Shown here: in pieces, positions 33,381 through 41,885 of the stretch
How positions within the stretch are numbered: the stretch's first letter is position 1
Layout of the letters: each line of letters begins with the position of its first letter
Assembly: GCF_000686845.1 (NCBI RefSeq)
Contig: NZ_JMLS01000004.1
Location: forward strand, 248,001-312,000
Origin: Paenibacillus sp. UNC451MF
GTDB lineage: Bacteria; Bacillota; Bacilli; Paenibacillales; NBRC-103111
Direction: 5' to 3'
DNA: 64,000 nt
The notes under the pieces: generated by a model
What the model saw: only the letters and a program-made list of their open reading frames with translations
Database searches by the model: none
What the model was told of the DNA's origin: nothing
Position numbers and translations under genes: made by a program

Positions 33381-34199
33381 TTGAAGCTTTTGCGCATCGC
33401 TAACCACTTGCTTAATTTCTTCGTCCATGGCTTCTGGAAAAATCGGTGATTCATCGCTATTGCAGCGGAAATAGGCAAGAAACTCTACGTTCCCTTCTCC
33501 GCCTTTGATTGGGGAAAACGTCAGCCCTTTCAGCACAAATCCATTGTCTGCCGCGAAGCTTAGAATCGTTTCGAGTACTTCTGTATGTACCGCAGGCTCA
33601 CGCACGACACCGGTTTTGGGAACCTTCTCCCGTCCCGCTTCGAATTGTGGCTTGATTAAAGCAACCACTTCACCATTCTCAACAAGGAGCGTTTTGAGTG
33701 GCGGCAATATCAGCTTCAACGAAATGAATGATACATCAATTGAGGCGAACGAAGGGCTAGGACCTTGCAAATCTGCAGGCTGCATAAAACGAAAGTTAGT
33801 ACGTTCCATGACGTTAACTCGCGAATCACTGCGTAGTGACCAATCTAACTGGTTATAGCCCACATCAATGGCATAAACATAGGATGCCCCGTTTTGTAAT
33901 GCGCAGTCCGTAAATCCCCCTGTTGAAGCCCCTATATCCAGCATAGTTACTCCGTTGAGATCAATTTGGAACAGCTTTAGAGCCTTTTCCAATTTCAGAC
34001 CTCCACGGCTGACGTAAGGATGAATGGCACCCTTTACCACAATTTTGGAGCTGCGGGCAATTTTCGTACCCGCTTTATCCAACGGCTCATCATCGACTAA
34101 TACAAGTCCTGCCATGATAGATGCCTTAGCTTTTTCCCGTGATTCGAAAAAACCTTGCTCCACGAGGAGTATATCCAACCGTTCTTTATCTGCTGCCAT
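33366..34199 (-). CDS. tlyA: TlyA-family rRNA 2'-O-methyltransferase (YqxC)
   Basis: A 277-aa protein with an N-terminal S4 RNA-binding domain (RLDILLVEQGFFESREKAKASIMAGLVLVD) and a RrmJ/FtsJ-type methyltransferase domain. The SAM site is MLDIGASTGGFTDCAL; catalytic Lys/Asp residues of the family lie in YAIDVGYNQLDW and ALIKPQFEAG. It modifies ribosomal RNA in relatives such as mycobacteria; the target here is unproven. It follows dxs by 29 nt in the conserved xse-ispA-dxs-tlyA operon. Confidence 0.92.
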   Translation of the reverse strand: MAADKERLDILLVEQGFFESREKAKASIMAGLVLVDDEPLDKAGTKIARSSKIVVKGAIHPYVSRGGLKLEKALKLFQIDLNGVTMLDIGASTGGFTDCALQNGASYVYAIDVGYNQLDWSLRSDSRVNVMERTNFRFMQPADLQGPSPSFASIDVSFISLKLILPPLKTLLVENGEVVALIKPQFEAGREKVPKTGVVREPAVHTEVLETILSFAADNGFVLKGLTFSPIKGGEGNVEFLAYFRCNSDESPIFPEAMDEEIKQVVSDAQKLQNSSV

Positions 34200-34228
34200 C
34201 TATTGTTGCTCCTACTTTCTCGGGCATG

Positions 34229-36115
34229 TTAGGCTCGCTGCCGTTTGCGCGGCATAAGCGCTTGAACATCGGATACAAGGCGATCCACTGTAAGTCCGAC
34301 TTCTCTACGCTGCTCAGGTACAGACCCATGCTCTACAAAATAGTCGGGAACTCCGATAATTTTAATTTGCAATCCGTATATGCTTTGACTGGAATAGAAT
34401 TCAAGCACTGCGCTACCGAAGCCGCCCGGTTGTGCACCTTCCTCCAGTGTAATAATCGGAATATGCTCTTTAGCCAGTTGGAGCAGCATTGCTTCGTCCA
34501 GCGGTTTAATAAATCTTGCGTTGATAACCCGAAGCTGAACGCCTTCTTTGCTTAACTGCTCAGCAGCTTCCATAGCTATAGGAATCATTGGTCCAACCGC
34601 AAGCACTACTGCGCTATCTCCTGGTCTTAGCACTTCCCAGCTGCCGATTGGGATCGTACGTAGCGGCTCATCCATAGACACACCGAGACCTGAAATCCGA
34701 GGATATCGAACAGCGATAGGCCCGTCATTATACTCGACAGAAGTCTTGAGCATATGGCGAAGCTCATTCTCATCCTTAGGCATCATTAGGACCATGTTAG
34801 GAATGCTGCGCAAATAAGCGATGTCGTACACACCTTGATGAGTTTCCCCGTCAGGGCCTACGAAGCCGGCACGGTCAATGGCGAAAATAACGTTTAAATC
34901 GGCACGGCAAATGTCGTGCACCACTTGATCGTATGCACGTTGGAGGAAAGTGGAGTACACGGCAAAAACAGGCTTGATTCCTTCGCTTGCAAGGCCTGCA
35001 CACAACGTGGCTGCATGCTGTTCAGCAATACCTACATCGATCATTCGGTCCGGAAATTGTTTGGCAAAGGATGTCAAACCCGACCCTCCCGGCATAGCCG
35101 GTGTCACTGCAACGATCCGCTTATCCTGTTGGGCCAGCTCAATCAGTGTGTTACCAAAGACGTCAGTATACATTGGAGGTCCTACCGATTTGAGCATTTT
35201 TCCTGACTCGATCTTGTATGGACTAGCTCCATGCCATGCATAGGAATCTTTTTCAGCCGGTGTATACCCTTTTCCTTTAAGAGTCAGAACATGGACCATA
35301 ACCGGCCCTTCCACCTTCTCTGCCTGCTTCAGCGTTTCCAACAAAACAGGAAGATTGTTGCCGTCAACAGGCCCGAAGTATGTGAATCCTAGTTCTTCGA
35401 ACAACACCCCGGAAACGACCATATATTTCAGCGAATCCTTGACCTTCTCTAAGGTTTTCGCCAGAGTGCCCCCGATTGCAGGTATTTTCTTAATTAAATA
35501 CTCGACTTCTTCTTTTACTTTTACATAGTTGCGGTCGGAGCGAATTTTCCCCAAGTAATTATGAAGCGCACCTACGTTAGGAGCGATGGACATTTCATTG
35601 TCATTCAAAATAACCATCAGGTTCTTTTTCTCATGACCGATGTGGTTCATGGCTTCAAAAGCCATACCGCCTGTGAGGGCACCATCACCGATAATGGCGA
35701 TAACCTTGTTATCTTCACCTTTTAAATCCCGTGCCATGGCCATTCCCATAGCTGCTGATAAGGAAGTACTGCTGTGTCCGGCTTCCCAGACATCATGTTC
35801 GCTCTCGGAGCGTTTTACAAACCCGCACATTCCTTTGTATTTACGCAAAGTATCAAACTTGTCCATACGTCCGGTAAACATTTTGTGTACATAGGATTGA
35901 TGTCCCACATCAAAAATAAATTTGTCAACGGGACTGTTAAACAAGTAATGCAGCGCAATTGTTAGCTCAACGACTCCAAGGTTAGACGAGAGGTGTCCAC
36001 CAGTGACTGAAAGCTTTTCAACAAGAAACTGTCTAGTTTCGGCAGCCAGTTGCTCCAGTTGCTCAATAGACAGCTTCTTTAAGTCTTCAGGCTGATTGAT
36101 TTGTTCGAGCAGCAC
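34229..36115 (-). CDS. dxs: 1-Deoxy-D-xylulose-5-phosphate synthase
   Basis: First step of the non-mevalonate isoprenoid pathway: pyruvate plus glyceraldehyde-3-phosphate to DXP, with ThDP. 628 aa. Visible signatures: [13 protein letters not shown] near residue 75, the ThDP/Mg motif [18 protein letters not shown] with NDNEMSI, and the pyrimidine domain with VGIAEQHA and [15 protein letters not shown]. It starts with GTG after GAGGG. It has a sigma-A-like promoter at 36217-36246 although ispA is upstream, so it can be expressed separately. Confidence 0.96.
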   Translation of the reverse strand: MLLEQINQPEDLKKLSIEQLEQLAAETRQFLVEKLSVTGGHLSSNLGVVELTIALHYLFNSPVDKFIFDVGHQSYVHKMFTGRMDKFDTLRKYKGMCGFVKRSESEHDVWEAGHSSTSLSAAMGMAMARDLKGEDNKVIAIIGDGALTGGMAFEAMNHIGHEKKNLMVILNDNEMSIAPNVGALHNYLGKIRSDRNYVKVKEEVEYLIKKIPAIGGTLAKTLEKVKDSLKYMVVSGVLFEELGFTYFGPVDGNNLPVLLETLKQAEKVEGPVMVHVLTLKGKGYTPAEKDSYAWHGASPYKIESGKMLKSVGPPMYTDVFGNTLIELAQQDKRIVAVTPAMPGGSGLTSFAKQFPDRMIDVGIAEQHAATLCAGLASEGIKPVFAVYSTFLQRAYDQVVHDICRADLNVIFAIDRAGFVGPDGETHQGVYDIAYLRSIPNMVLMMPKDENELRHMLKTSVEYNDGPIAVRYPRISGLGVSMDEPLRTIPIGSWEVLRPGDSAVVLAVGPMIPIAMEAAEQLSKEGVQLRVINARFIKPLDEAMLLQLAKEHIPIITLEEGAQPGGFGSAVLEFYSSQSIYGLQIKIIGVPDYFVEHGSVPEQRREVGLTVDRLVSDVQALMPRKRQRA

Positions 36116-36216
36116 GCTTGTTCCCTCGCTTTCCTTGATTGAATTTTTATCTATATATCGAACTGTGGAATGCTTAAGCTTAATTTTGTACTGAGATTAT
36201 GAAAATGGTTGAACTT

Positions 36217-36246
36217 ATTATAACACACCGGTCAATAAGCCCTCAA
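36217..36246 (-). promoter_or_regulatory. Sigma-A-like promoter for dxs-tlyA
   Basis: On the minus strand TTGAGG (36241-36246) is followed by 18 nt and a consensus TATAAT (36217-36222). It lies in the 178-nt gap between ispA and dxs, about 100 nt before the dxs start. Confidence 0.6.
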
Positions 36247-36293
36247 ATGAAACATCAATGAAAGCCGACTGATAAAAGCGCATCACTAATCTG

Positions 36294-37199
36294 TTAATGG
36301 TCCCGCTTCAGCAAATAATCAGCAAGCTGCAGCAGTCTATCCACATAAGGGAAATCAGCATCGATCAGAGCCTGCTTGCCTTGCTCGGTCAATTGACTGA
36401 CCTTTTCTTTGGATGCATCGATTCCAACAAAATAAGGATAGGTCACCTTTTGCTGCTTCTCATCACTCTTTACGGGCTTGCCCAGCTTCTCTTCATCGCC
36501 GATCAAATCAAGAATATCATCTTGAATCTGGAACGCAAGTCCAACATGCTGTCCGAACTTCTCAAGCGCCTGCAGCTGTTTTGGAGTGGCTCCTCCAAGA
36601 TGTCCGCCTGCTTTCAAGGAAAAGACGATTAAATCGCTTGTTTTGTGCAAGTGAATGTATTCTAACTGCTCCAATCCAGTGATTCCTTGCTCACCGAGCA
36701 TATCTGCCGCTTGACCCCCGACCATTCCCGGAGCTCCTGCAAGCCTGGACAGATCTTCAACGATTTCCACGATCTTCTCTGCCGGTACATCATAAGCACG
36801 GTATGCTTGCACAATCGAATAAAATGCATGGGTAAGCAGTCCGTCTCCAGCTAAGATTGCCATAGCCTCGCCGTATACTTTATGATTGGTCAGCTTGCCT
36901 CTACGGTAATCGTCATTGTCCATAGCGGGTAAATCATCGTGGATAAGCGAATAGGTATGGATCATCTCAACAGCAAGCGCTACCGGAATCGCTTCTTCCG
37001 TACTTCCTCTCAGTGCTTCAACTGCCGCCAGCACAAGGATGGGACGCAATCGTTTGCCACCAGCCATAAGAGAGTACATCATCGATTCCCGCAAGCTGTC
37101 AGGAATATTCCAAATTTCGGGCAGTGACTCTGCCAATTCGGATTCAATCAATGCTGATTTTTGCTCTAAATAGTGTTGTATGGAAGAGTCCGTGCTCAT
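36294..37199 (-). CDS. ispA: Polyprenyl synthetase, probable geranylgeranyl/farnesyl diphosphate synthase
   Basis: Elongates isoprenyl diphosphates with IPP. The first Asp-rich motif is HDDLPAMDNDDYRRG and the second is QIQDDILDLIGD; KRLRPIL near residue 54 binds the allylic/IPP phosphates. 301 aa matches IspA/YqiD. It overlaps xseB by 4 nt and belongs to the folD-xseA-xseB-ispA transcript, with dxs downstream providing the precursors. Confidence 0.93.
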   Translation of the reverse strand: MSTDSSIQHYLEQKSALIESELAESLPEIWNIPDSLRESMMYSLMAGGKRLRPILVLAAVEALRGSTEEAIPVALAVEMIHTYSLIHDDLPAMDNDDYRRGKLTNHKVYGEAMAILAGDGLLTHAFYSIVQAYRAYDVPAEKIVEIVEDLSRLAGAPGMVGGQAADMLGEQGITGLEQLEYIHLHKTSDLIVFSLKAGGHLGGATPKQLQALEKFGQHVGLAFQIQDDILDLIGDEEKLGKPVKSDEKQQKVTYPYFVGIDASKEKVSQLTEQGKQALIDADFPYVDRLLQLADYLLKRDH

Positions 37200-37453
37200 T
37201 TAAGTTCACCTTTCTCATCGGATGATGGATTAAACGGCTTTTTCACTAGTCCGCCTTCCTGGTCCATCAAAATTTCGATTTTTCTTTCTACCTGCTCGAG
37301 CTTTTGCCCGCATAATTGGGATAGTTTCATCCCTTCCTGAAACAGTTCTATAGCTTGCTCTAGCGGAACATCTCCGCTTTCGAGCCTCGCTACGATCTCT
37401 TCAAGCTTGTCCATCGCTTCTTCGAAGCTAGGCGTCGTTTCCGGTTTTGTCAT
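37196..37453 (-). CDS. xseB: Exodeoxyribonuclease VII small subunit
   Basis: An 85-aa helical-hairpin protein that binds XseA to form the nuclease degrading single-stranded DNA. Family motif SFEEAMDKLEEIVARLESGDVPLEQAIELFQEGMKL's core, LEEIVARLESGDVPLE, is intact. ATG37453 follows GGAGGAG by 7 nt; the open frame from 37480 lies within the xseA end. It overlaps xseA by 26 nt and ispA by 4 nt, so the three are translationally coupled. Confidence 0.95.
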   Translation of the reverse strand: MTKPETTPSFEEAMDKLEEIVARLESGDVPLEQAIELFQEGMKLSQLCGQKLEQVERKIEILMDQEGGLVKKPFNPSSDEKGELK

Positions 37454-38804
37454 TTTGCTTCTCCTCCATTGACCACACATGACAATCCACTTGCCCGTCT
37501 ACTAGTCGCAGCTTAAGTACATCCCCAAGTTGCACCTGCTGTATGGATCTTATTAATTGTTTCTCACTTTCATCATAGACGAGACTATATCCGCGCTGCA
37601 TCACCTTCAATGGACTTAGTGCATCCAAGTGACGCATGATGGACACAAGCTGCTGCTGCTTTTGTTTCTTGGCCTGCTGCATGGCTTGCAAAAGCTGCTT
37701 GCCTGCCCCGTCAAGCCTTTTTCTAGCGTATATCGTTTGCTCCCTAGGGTTAAATGTGGATAAGTGTTTATCCAACTTCATATGCCGTTCTTGCAGCTTG
37801 GCGATTTTCCCACGCAATTGAAAAACTAGCTGCTCTTTAGTACGGTCCAGACGTTCCATCGGTTGCAACAATAGCTGACGTCTCGGATTCAGCAATACTG
37901 GCGAGCGCTGTAAACGCTGCAGCCTATCGCGGCCACGTTTCAATTGATTGGACAAGCCGCCATACAACTGCTGATTTAGGAAGCTCAGCTGCTGCTTGAG
38001 CTCCATGTGATGCGGAACAGCTAATTCGGCTGCAGCTGTAGGAGTCGCCGCACGTAGATCTGCTACGAAATCCGCAATCGTAAAATCGGTTTCATGACCA
38101 ACCGCAGAAATAACTGGAATGGTCGATGCGAATATCGCTCGCGCAACCTTTTCCTCATTAAATGCCCACAGCTCTTCTAGCGAACCGCCGCCACGCCCCA
38201 CGATCAAAACATCCACTTCGTTCATCGCGTTCATCGTCTCAATAGCCTTCACAATAGAAGGAGCTGCCTGAGTCCCCTGCACAAGCACAGGATACAACAA
38301 CACGGGTACGTTAGGATAGCGACGCTGCAGCGTAATCATAATGTCACGTACTGCTGCACCGGTAGGTGAAGTAATAACACCTATAGCTTTGGGATAACGT
38401 GGGATTGCTTTCTTTTTGGAAACAGCAAACAGCCCTTCGTTCTCCAGCTTTTTTTTCAGCTGCTCAAAAGCCAAATATAAGCTTCCGATGCCGTCAGGCT
38501 GCATTTGTGTGACATAGAACTGATACTGTCCATCTCTCTCGTACACAGAAATATTTCCGCAAGCAAGCACCTTTGTACCTTCCCGCGGAATAAATCCAAG
38601 TCGTTGATTATGGGATGCGAACATAATGCTCTTCAATCGGCTGTCCGTATCCTTAAGCGTAAAATACATATGGCCGCTGGAATGGTGAGTGAAGTTCGAG
38701 ATTTCTCCCCGAACCCACACATCCTGAATCACATTGTCGCTCTCCAGCTTCATCTTTATATAGCGATTAAGCTCTTTAATTGAAAATATCGGTTTTTGGC
38801 TCAT
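37428..38804 (-). CDS. xseA: Exodeoxyribonuclease VII large subunit
   Basis: Catalytic and DNA-binding subunit. N-terminal OB fold (VWVRGEISNFTHHSSGHMYFTLKD), then the metal-dependent catalytic domain with VITSPTGAAVRDI and GRGGGSLEELWAFNEE followed by PVISAVGHETDFTI ADFVADLRAATPTAAAE. A long coiled coil spans about 270-400. 458 aa is full length. It begins 3 nt after folD with only a weak ribosome site, so translation may depend on folD. Confidence 0.95.
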   Translation of the reverse strand: MSQKPIFSIKELNRYIKMKLESDNVIQDVWVRGEISNFTHHSSGHMYFTLKDTDSRLKSIMFASHNQRLGFIPREGTKVLACGNISVYERDGQYQFYVTQMQPDGIGSLYLAFEQLKKKLENEGLFAVSKKKAIPRYPKAIGVITSPTGAAVRDIMITLQRRYPNVPVLLYPVLVQGTQAAPSIVKAIETMNAMNEVDVLIVGRGGGSLEELWAFNEEKVARAIFASTIPVISAVGHETDFTIADFVADLRAATPTAAAELAVPHHMELKQQLSFLNQQLYGGLSNQLKRGRDRLQRLQRSPVLLNPRRQLLLQPMERLDRTKEQLVFQLRGKIAKLQERHMKLDKHLSTFNPREQTIYARKRLDGAGKQLLQAMQQAKKQKQQQLVSIMRHLDALSPLKVMQRGYSLVYDESEKQLIRSIQQVQLGDVLKLRLVDGQVDCHVWSMEEKQNDKTGNDA

Positions 38805-38807
38805 CGT

Positions 38808-39677
38808 TTATCCGTTCACTTTGGACTGTGCCGCTGCACGTTTTGCCGCTTCCAACGTATTGCGAAGCAATACTGTAATCGTCATTGGACCTACGCAGCC
38901 AGGAACCGGTGTAATATAGCTTGCTGTATCAAGAACATCATCAAAATCAACATCCCCTGCGAGCTTACCAGTATCCAGTCGGTTAATGCCGACATCGACA
39001 ACGACAGCGCCAGGTTTAATATGTTCTTTCTTGATCATTTTAGGCTTGCCTACCGCAGCGACTAATATGTCCGCTTGACGGGTAATCTCAGCCATATTAG
39101 GAGTTTTAGAATGCACAACGGTTACCGTTGCGTTTTCTCTGAGCAGCAAAATAGCCATTGGTTTCCCGACAATATTGCTTCTGCCTATAACAACAGCATG
39201 TTTACCTGCAATTTCGACTCCGACACGCTTGAGAATGTCGATAACCCCAGCCGGTGTACATGGAGCCGGGCCTTCCTTACCTATCATTAAATTACCCACA
39301 TTGACAGGATGGAAACAGTCCGCATCCTTCTCAACAGCAATGGCTTCAACAATTTTCTCTTCCGAAATATGCTTAGGCAAGGGAGATTGAACAAGAATCC
39401 CGTGAATCTTTTCGTTTCCATTTAATTGCTCAATCAAAGCCAGCACTTCCGATTCAGGAGTGTTTTCTGGAAGACTGTGCACTTCGGAATAAATACCCGC
39501 TTCTTCGCAAGCTTTTGCTTTGTTACGTACATAAACATGGGAAGCCGGATCGTCTCCGACAATAACAACGGCAAGGCCAGGTTGACAACCCGCTTGCTTC
39601 AGTTGTTCCACTTCTTCCTTAATTTGCGTCCGATAAGCACCTACAATTTCTTTTCCGTTAATAACCTGCGCAGGCAT
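38808..39677 (-). CDS. folD: Methylenetetrahydrofolate dehydrogenase/cyclohydrolase
   Basis: Bifunctional cytosolic enzyme: NADP-linked oxidation of 5,10-methylene-THF and hydrolysis to 10-formyl-THF. 289 aa. Substrate motif VGDDPASHVYVRNKAKACEEAGI with the catalytic Lys; GILVQSPLPKHI; and the dinucleotide-site motif VIGRSNIVGKPMA. The C-terminal PVPGCVGPMTI is intact. The GAGGGGAA ribosome site is good. It follows nusB by 47 nt. Confidence 0.96.
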   Translation of the reverse strand: MPAQVINGKEIVGAYRTQIKEEVEQLKQAGCQPGLAVVIVGDDPASHVYVRNKAKACEEAGIYSEVHSLPENTPESEVLALIEQLNGNEKIHGILVQSPLPKHISEEKIVEAIAVEKDADCFHPVNVGNLMIGKEGPAPCTPAGVIDILKRVGVEIAGKHAVVIGRSNIVGKPMAILLLRENATVTVVHSKTPNMAEITRQADILVAAVGKPKMIKKEHIKPGAVVVDVGINRLDTGKLAGDVDFDDVLDTASYITPVPGCVGPMTITVLLRNTLEAAKRAAAQSKVNG

Positions 39678-39724
39678 GAAGAGATTCCCCTCTCAGCGAT
39701 ATATGGTAACGAATCCATCATTAA

Positions 39725-40177
39725 TTACAGACTTTTCGTCTTAATGCTGTCTATTTCCTTGATCATCTTCCCGAGAACTCCGTTAACGAATTTACCAGAC
39801 TCGTCCGAGCCAAAATGTTTCGCTAACTCAATCGCTTCATTGACGACAACCTTAGGCGGGACATCATCACGATATACCATCTCATAGGTGGCCAATCTCA
39901 AAATTTCACGGTCCACTTTGGATAGCCTGTCCATTTTGTACCCTTTCAAGTAGTCCATCAACAGTTCATCAATCCGTTCCTTGTGGGACACTGTTCCTTC
40001 AACCAGCTCCAAAATATCCTGGGCAGCGATATTATCCTGCTCCTTGGTCAGCTGTGCCTCGTCCTCCGTTTGCGCCTCTTCCACTACATGTGCAATAGCT
40101 TCATTTGCGCTAACTTCGTTCATTTCCATTTGGTACAAGCTTTGGAGCGCCAGTTCCCTTGCCAATCTGCGTCTCAT
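39725..40177 (-). CDS. nusB: Transcription antitermination factor NusB
   Basis: All-helical protein that with NusE/S10 binds boxA to prevent Rho-dependent termination in rRNA operons. 150 aa. RRRLARELALQSLYQMEMN at the N terminus and the C-terminal ATYEMVYRDDVPPKVVVNEAIELAKHFG are diagnostic. The acidic insert DEAQLTKEQDNIAAQD near residues 38-53 varies within the family. TTAGGAGG lies 11 nt before the ATG and immediately after a four-unit hairpin repeat. Confidence 0.95.
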   Translation of the reverse strand: MRRRLARELALQSLYQMEMNEVSANEAIAHVVEEAQTEDEAQLTKEQDNIAAQDILELVEGTVSHKERIDELLMDYLKGYKMDRLSKVDREILRLATYEMVYRDDVPPKVVVNEAIELAKHFGSDESGKFVNGVLGKMIKEIDSIKTKSL

Positions 40178-40196
40178 TAAATAAGTTTCCTCCTAA

Positions 40197-40345
40197 GGGC
40201 TTTTCTTTAGAAAAGCCATCTTCGTAAGCGTTGCTGGGCTTCTCGTTAGAAAAGCCTTCTTCGCTAGCATGTGCTTGGGCTTTCAACAAGAAAGCCTTCT
40301 TATTAAGTATTAACTCAGCTTCCCGATGGGAAAGCTTGTTCTTCC
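40197..40345 (-). repeat. Four tandem hairpin units before nusB
   Basis: Stems: GGCTTTTC/GAAAAGCC (40198-40217, 8 bp), GGCTTCTC/GAAAAGCC (40237-40256, with a G-U pair in the nusB-sense RNA), GGCTTTC/GAAAGCC (40278-40296, 7 bp) and a bulged AGCTTCCC/GGGAAAGCT (40317-40334). Centres are about 40 bp apart. Units become more degenerate with distance from nusB. This fills most of the 207-nt gap to the DUF2273 gene; a further A-rich stretch near 40353 shows nothing else. Confidence 0.88.
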
Positions 40346-40384
40346 TGAATCAAACAAAAAAATCCTTGGAAAGAACCAGGGATT

Positions 40385-40636
40385 TCATCTAAACAATCTC
40401 CATTTGTCCATTAACCAGCGCCACATTTCTTCAACGGGAACCGCCGGCTCACCTCGATCGACTCTTTTCCCTATATGATAACAAGTATATACGATAAGGA
40501 CAAAAATTAACATATCCCATAGACCACAAATCAAATAGATGATTCCAAGCAGCACTCCGATGATGGACAACATCGTTTTGCCTCTGTGATTTGCCCATAG
40601 TTGTTCCCACAGCCGTATCCACATCTGGGAGCTCAC
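40385..40636 (-). CDS. DUF2273 small membrane protein
   Basis: An 83-aa protein with two closely spaced membrane segments at about residues 22-55 (TMLSIIGVLLGIIYLICGLWDMLIFVLIVYT) and a short cytoplasmic tail. DUF2273 proteins accompany AmaP and Asp23 in envelope-stress clusters of Firmicutes and lactic acid bacteria. It lies 2 nt after amaP. Function is not known beyond this association. Confidence 0.85.
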   Translation of the reverse strand: MSSQMWIRLWEQLWANHRGKTMLSIIGVLLGIIYLICGLWDMLIFVLIVYTCYHIGKRVDRGEPAVPVEEMWRWLMDKWRLFR

Positions 40637-40638
40637 CT

Positions 40639-41199
40639 CTATTCCACTCTACTTTTAAAAGTGGGGGATGCTTGTTGAATATTGGCTACGAAAACGGTCA
40701 CTACAGCAACAGGAATACCGGTAATTTCTTCAATGTGCTGTTTGATCCCGGATTGCATCTCTTCAGTAAGCTGTGGGATCGATATTTCGCCGTCCACGAT
40801 TGCACGAATAATAATTTCCAATCCGGCCGGGCTGACCTTCACACGAGCTTTTAGATCTTTAACCCCACGAGTGCGACGAGCTGCTTTTAACGCCAAATTC
40901 TCAACCGTTTCCATGGAAATGCGAATATCACCATAATCCGTCCGTTGATCGATAGAAGGAACGTTGGCTCTCCCTCTTCGCACCGAAACAAACAAGAAAC
41001 GAATACTGATCAATGCAAAAATTACAGTTATCGCAATGAAAACAAGAGCCGTGTCCATATCATAATAGACGTTATAAGTAAAGGTTTTGGTCTTTTCAAA
41101 AGAAATCCATCCGAATGCGCAAAATAGCATAATCACGCATCCAATCAAAACAGCCAGACTAAAAATGAATAAAAGCAATCTGTCAATTACTTTGATCAC
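40639..41199 (-). CDS. amaP: Alkaline shock response membrane anchor protein AmaP
   Basis: Anchors Asp23 at the membrane in Staphylococcus. GTG41199 is chosen as start, 9 nt after AAGGAG; the open frame from 41265 covers a hairpin and the ribosome site. 186 aa with two N-terminal membrane spans (about 5-27 and 45-70) and a C-terminal Asp23-like domain (ISMETVENLALKAARRTRGVKDLKARVKV). It lies between the Asp23-family gene and DUF2273, the usual trio. Confidence 0.88.
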   Translation of the reverse strand: MIKVIDRLLLFIFSLAVLIGCVIMLFCAFGWISFEKTKTFTYNVYYDMDTALVFIAITVIFALISIRFLFVSVRRGRANVPSIDQRTDYGDIRISMETVENLALKAARRTRGVKDLKARVKVSPAGLEIIIRAIVDGEISIPQLTEEMQSGIKQHIEEITGIPVAVVTVFVANIQQASPTFKSRVE

Positions 41200-41226
41200 A
41201 CAACCGGACTCCTTCCGAATTAGAGG

Positions 41227-41254
41227 AAACCCCCTTACGGCTTGAAGGGGGTTT
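41227..41254. repeat. Perfect 10-bp hairpin between the asp23-family gene and amaP
   Basis: AAACCCCCTT and AAGGGGGTTT enclose an 8-nt loop. Neither strand continues with a U-tract. It starts 21 nt after the upstream stop and lies just before the AAGGAG of amaP, so it resembles the intercistronic hairpin units in position, though not in sequence. Confidence 0.7.
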
Positions 41255-41275
41255 GCCAAGAGCATATTTACGTGT

Positions 41276-41686
41276 CTACTTGACTCTATTAGGCGTAACT
41301 TCTACCTCTTCCACTTTGTCTGCACCTTTGAAAATAACATCGTGAATATGTACGTTAACTTGCACCACGCTCAAACCTGTCATTGATTCTATCGCGTGCT
41401 TAACATTTTGCTGCACACCAGAAGCCACTTCAGGAATTCTAGTGCCGAATTCAATCACTATCGATACATCAATCGCCGCTTCGCGTTGGCCAACATCCAC
41501 TTTAACACCTTTGGACATGTTTTTACGGCCCAACAGTTCGGCGATACCGCCTGCAAATCCACCGCTCATCCCAGCAACGCCAGGTACCTCGATGGTTGCC
41601 ATTCCAGCAATGATCTCGATAACCTCAGGGGCAATTTGAATCGTCCCCATGTCGGTTTTTTCATAATCGGCAGCAATGATTGTCAT
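41276..41686 (-). CDS. yqhY: Asp23/Gls24 family envelope stress protein (YqhY)
   Basis: A 136-aa protein of the Asp23 family. The centre is IEVPGVAGMSGGFAGGIAELLGRKNMSKGVKV and the C-terminal half has the repeated beta-alpha pattern VQQNVKHAIESMTGLSVVQVNVHIHDV. In B. subtilis yqhY follows accBC and its loss disturbs acetyl-CoA carboxylase control, so a link to malonyl-CoA supply is plausible. ATG41686 follows AAGGAGG by 8 nt; the frame from 41725 runs through the hairpin repeat. It has its own promoter at 41849. Confidence 0.92.
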   Translation of the reverse strand: MTIIAADYEKTDMGTIQIAPEVIEIIAGMATIEVPGVAGMSGGFAGGIAELLGRKNMSKGVKVDVGQREAAIDVSIVIEFGTRIPEVASGVQQNVKHAIESMTGLSVVQVNVHIHDVIFKGADKVEEVEVTPNRVK

Positions 41687-41704
41687 AAAAGGATCCTCCT
41701 TGGA

Positions 41705-41800
41705 AGTTTTGCGATAGCAAAACATACTTAGTAGGCGCTGAAAGGCAAAGTCCTTGGGCGGCTTTACCTTCAGCCTATCAACGTGCAGCCTTTATTCAGC
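41705..41800 (-). repeat. Hairpin unit(s) before the asp23-family gene
   Basis: One clear stem GTTTTGC/GCAAAAC (41706-41723, 7 bp, GATA loop) ending just before CCAAGGAGG. Farther upstream AAGGCAAAG and CTTTACCTT form a weaker, mismatched stem, probably a decayed unit. Confidence 0.7.
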
Positions 41801-41848
41801 GCTTACTTTATGCATATGCGTCATTTCACAAAACTTGTCTTATCGAAT

Positions 41849-41877
41849 ACTATACCATTATCCTAAATATATGACAA
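41849..41877 (-). promoter_or_regulatory. Sigma-A-like promoter for yqhY-amaP-DUF2273
   Basis: TTGTCA (41872-41877), 17 nt, TATAGT (41849-41854) on the minus strand, immediately after the accC stop. The trio can thus be expressed apart from accBC, with a 5' UTR of about 160 nt that contains the hairpin repeats. Confidence 0.65.
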
Positions 41878-41885
41878 ACGACGGA

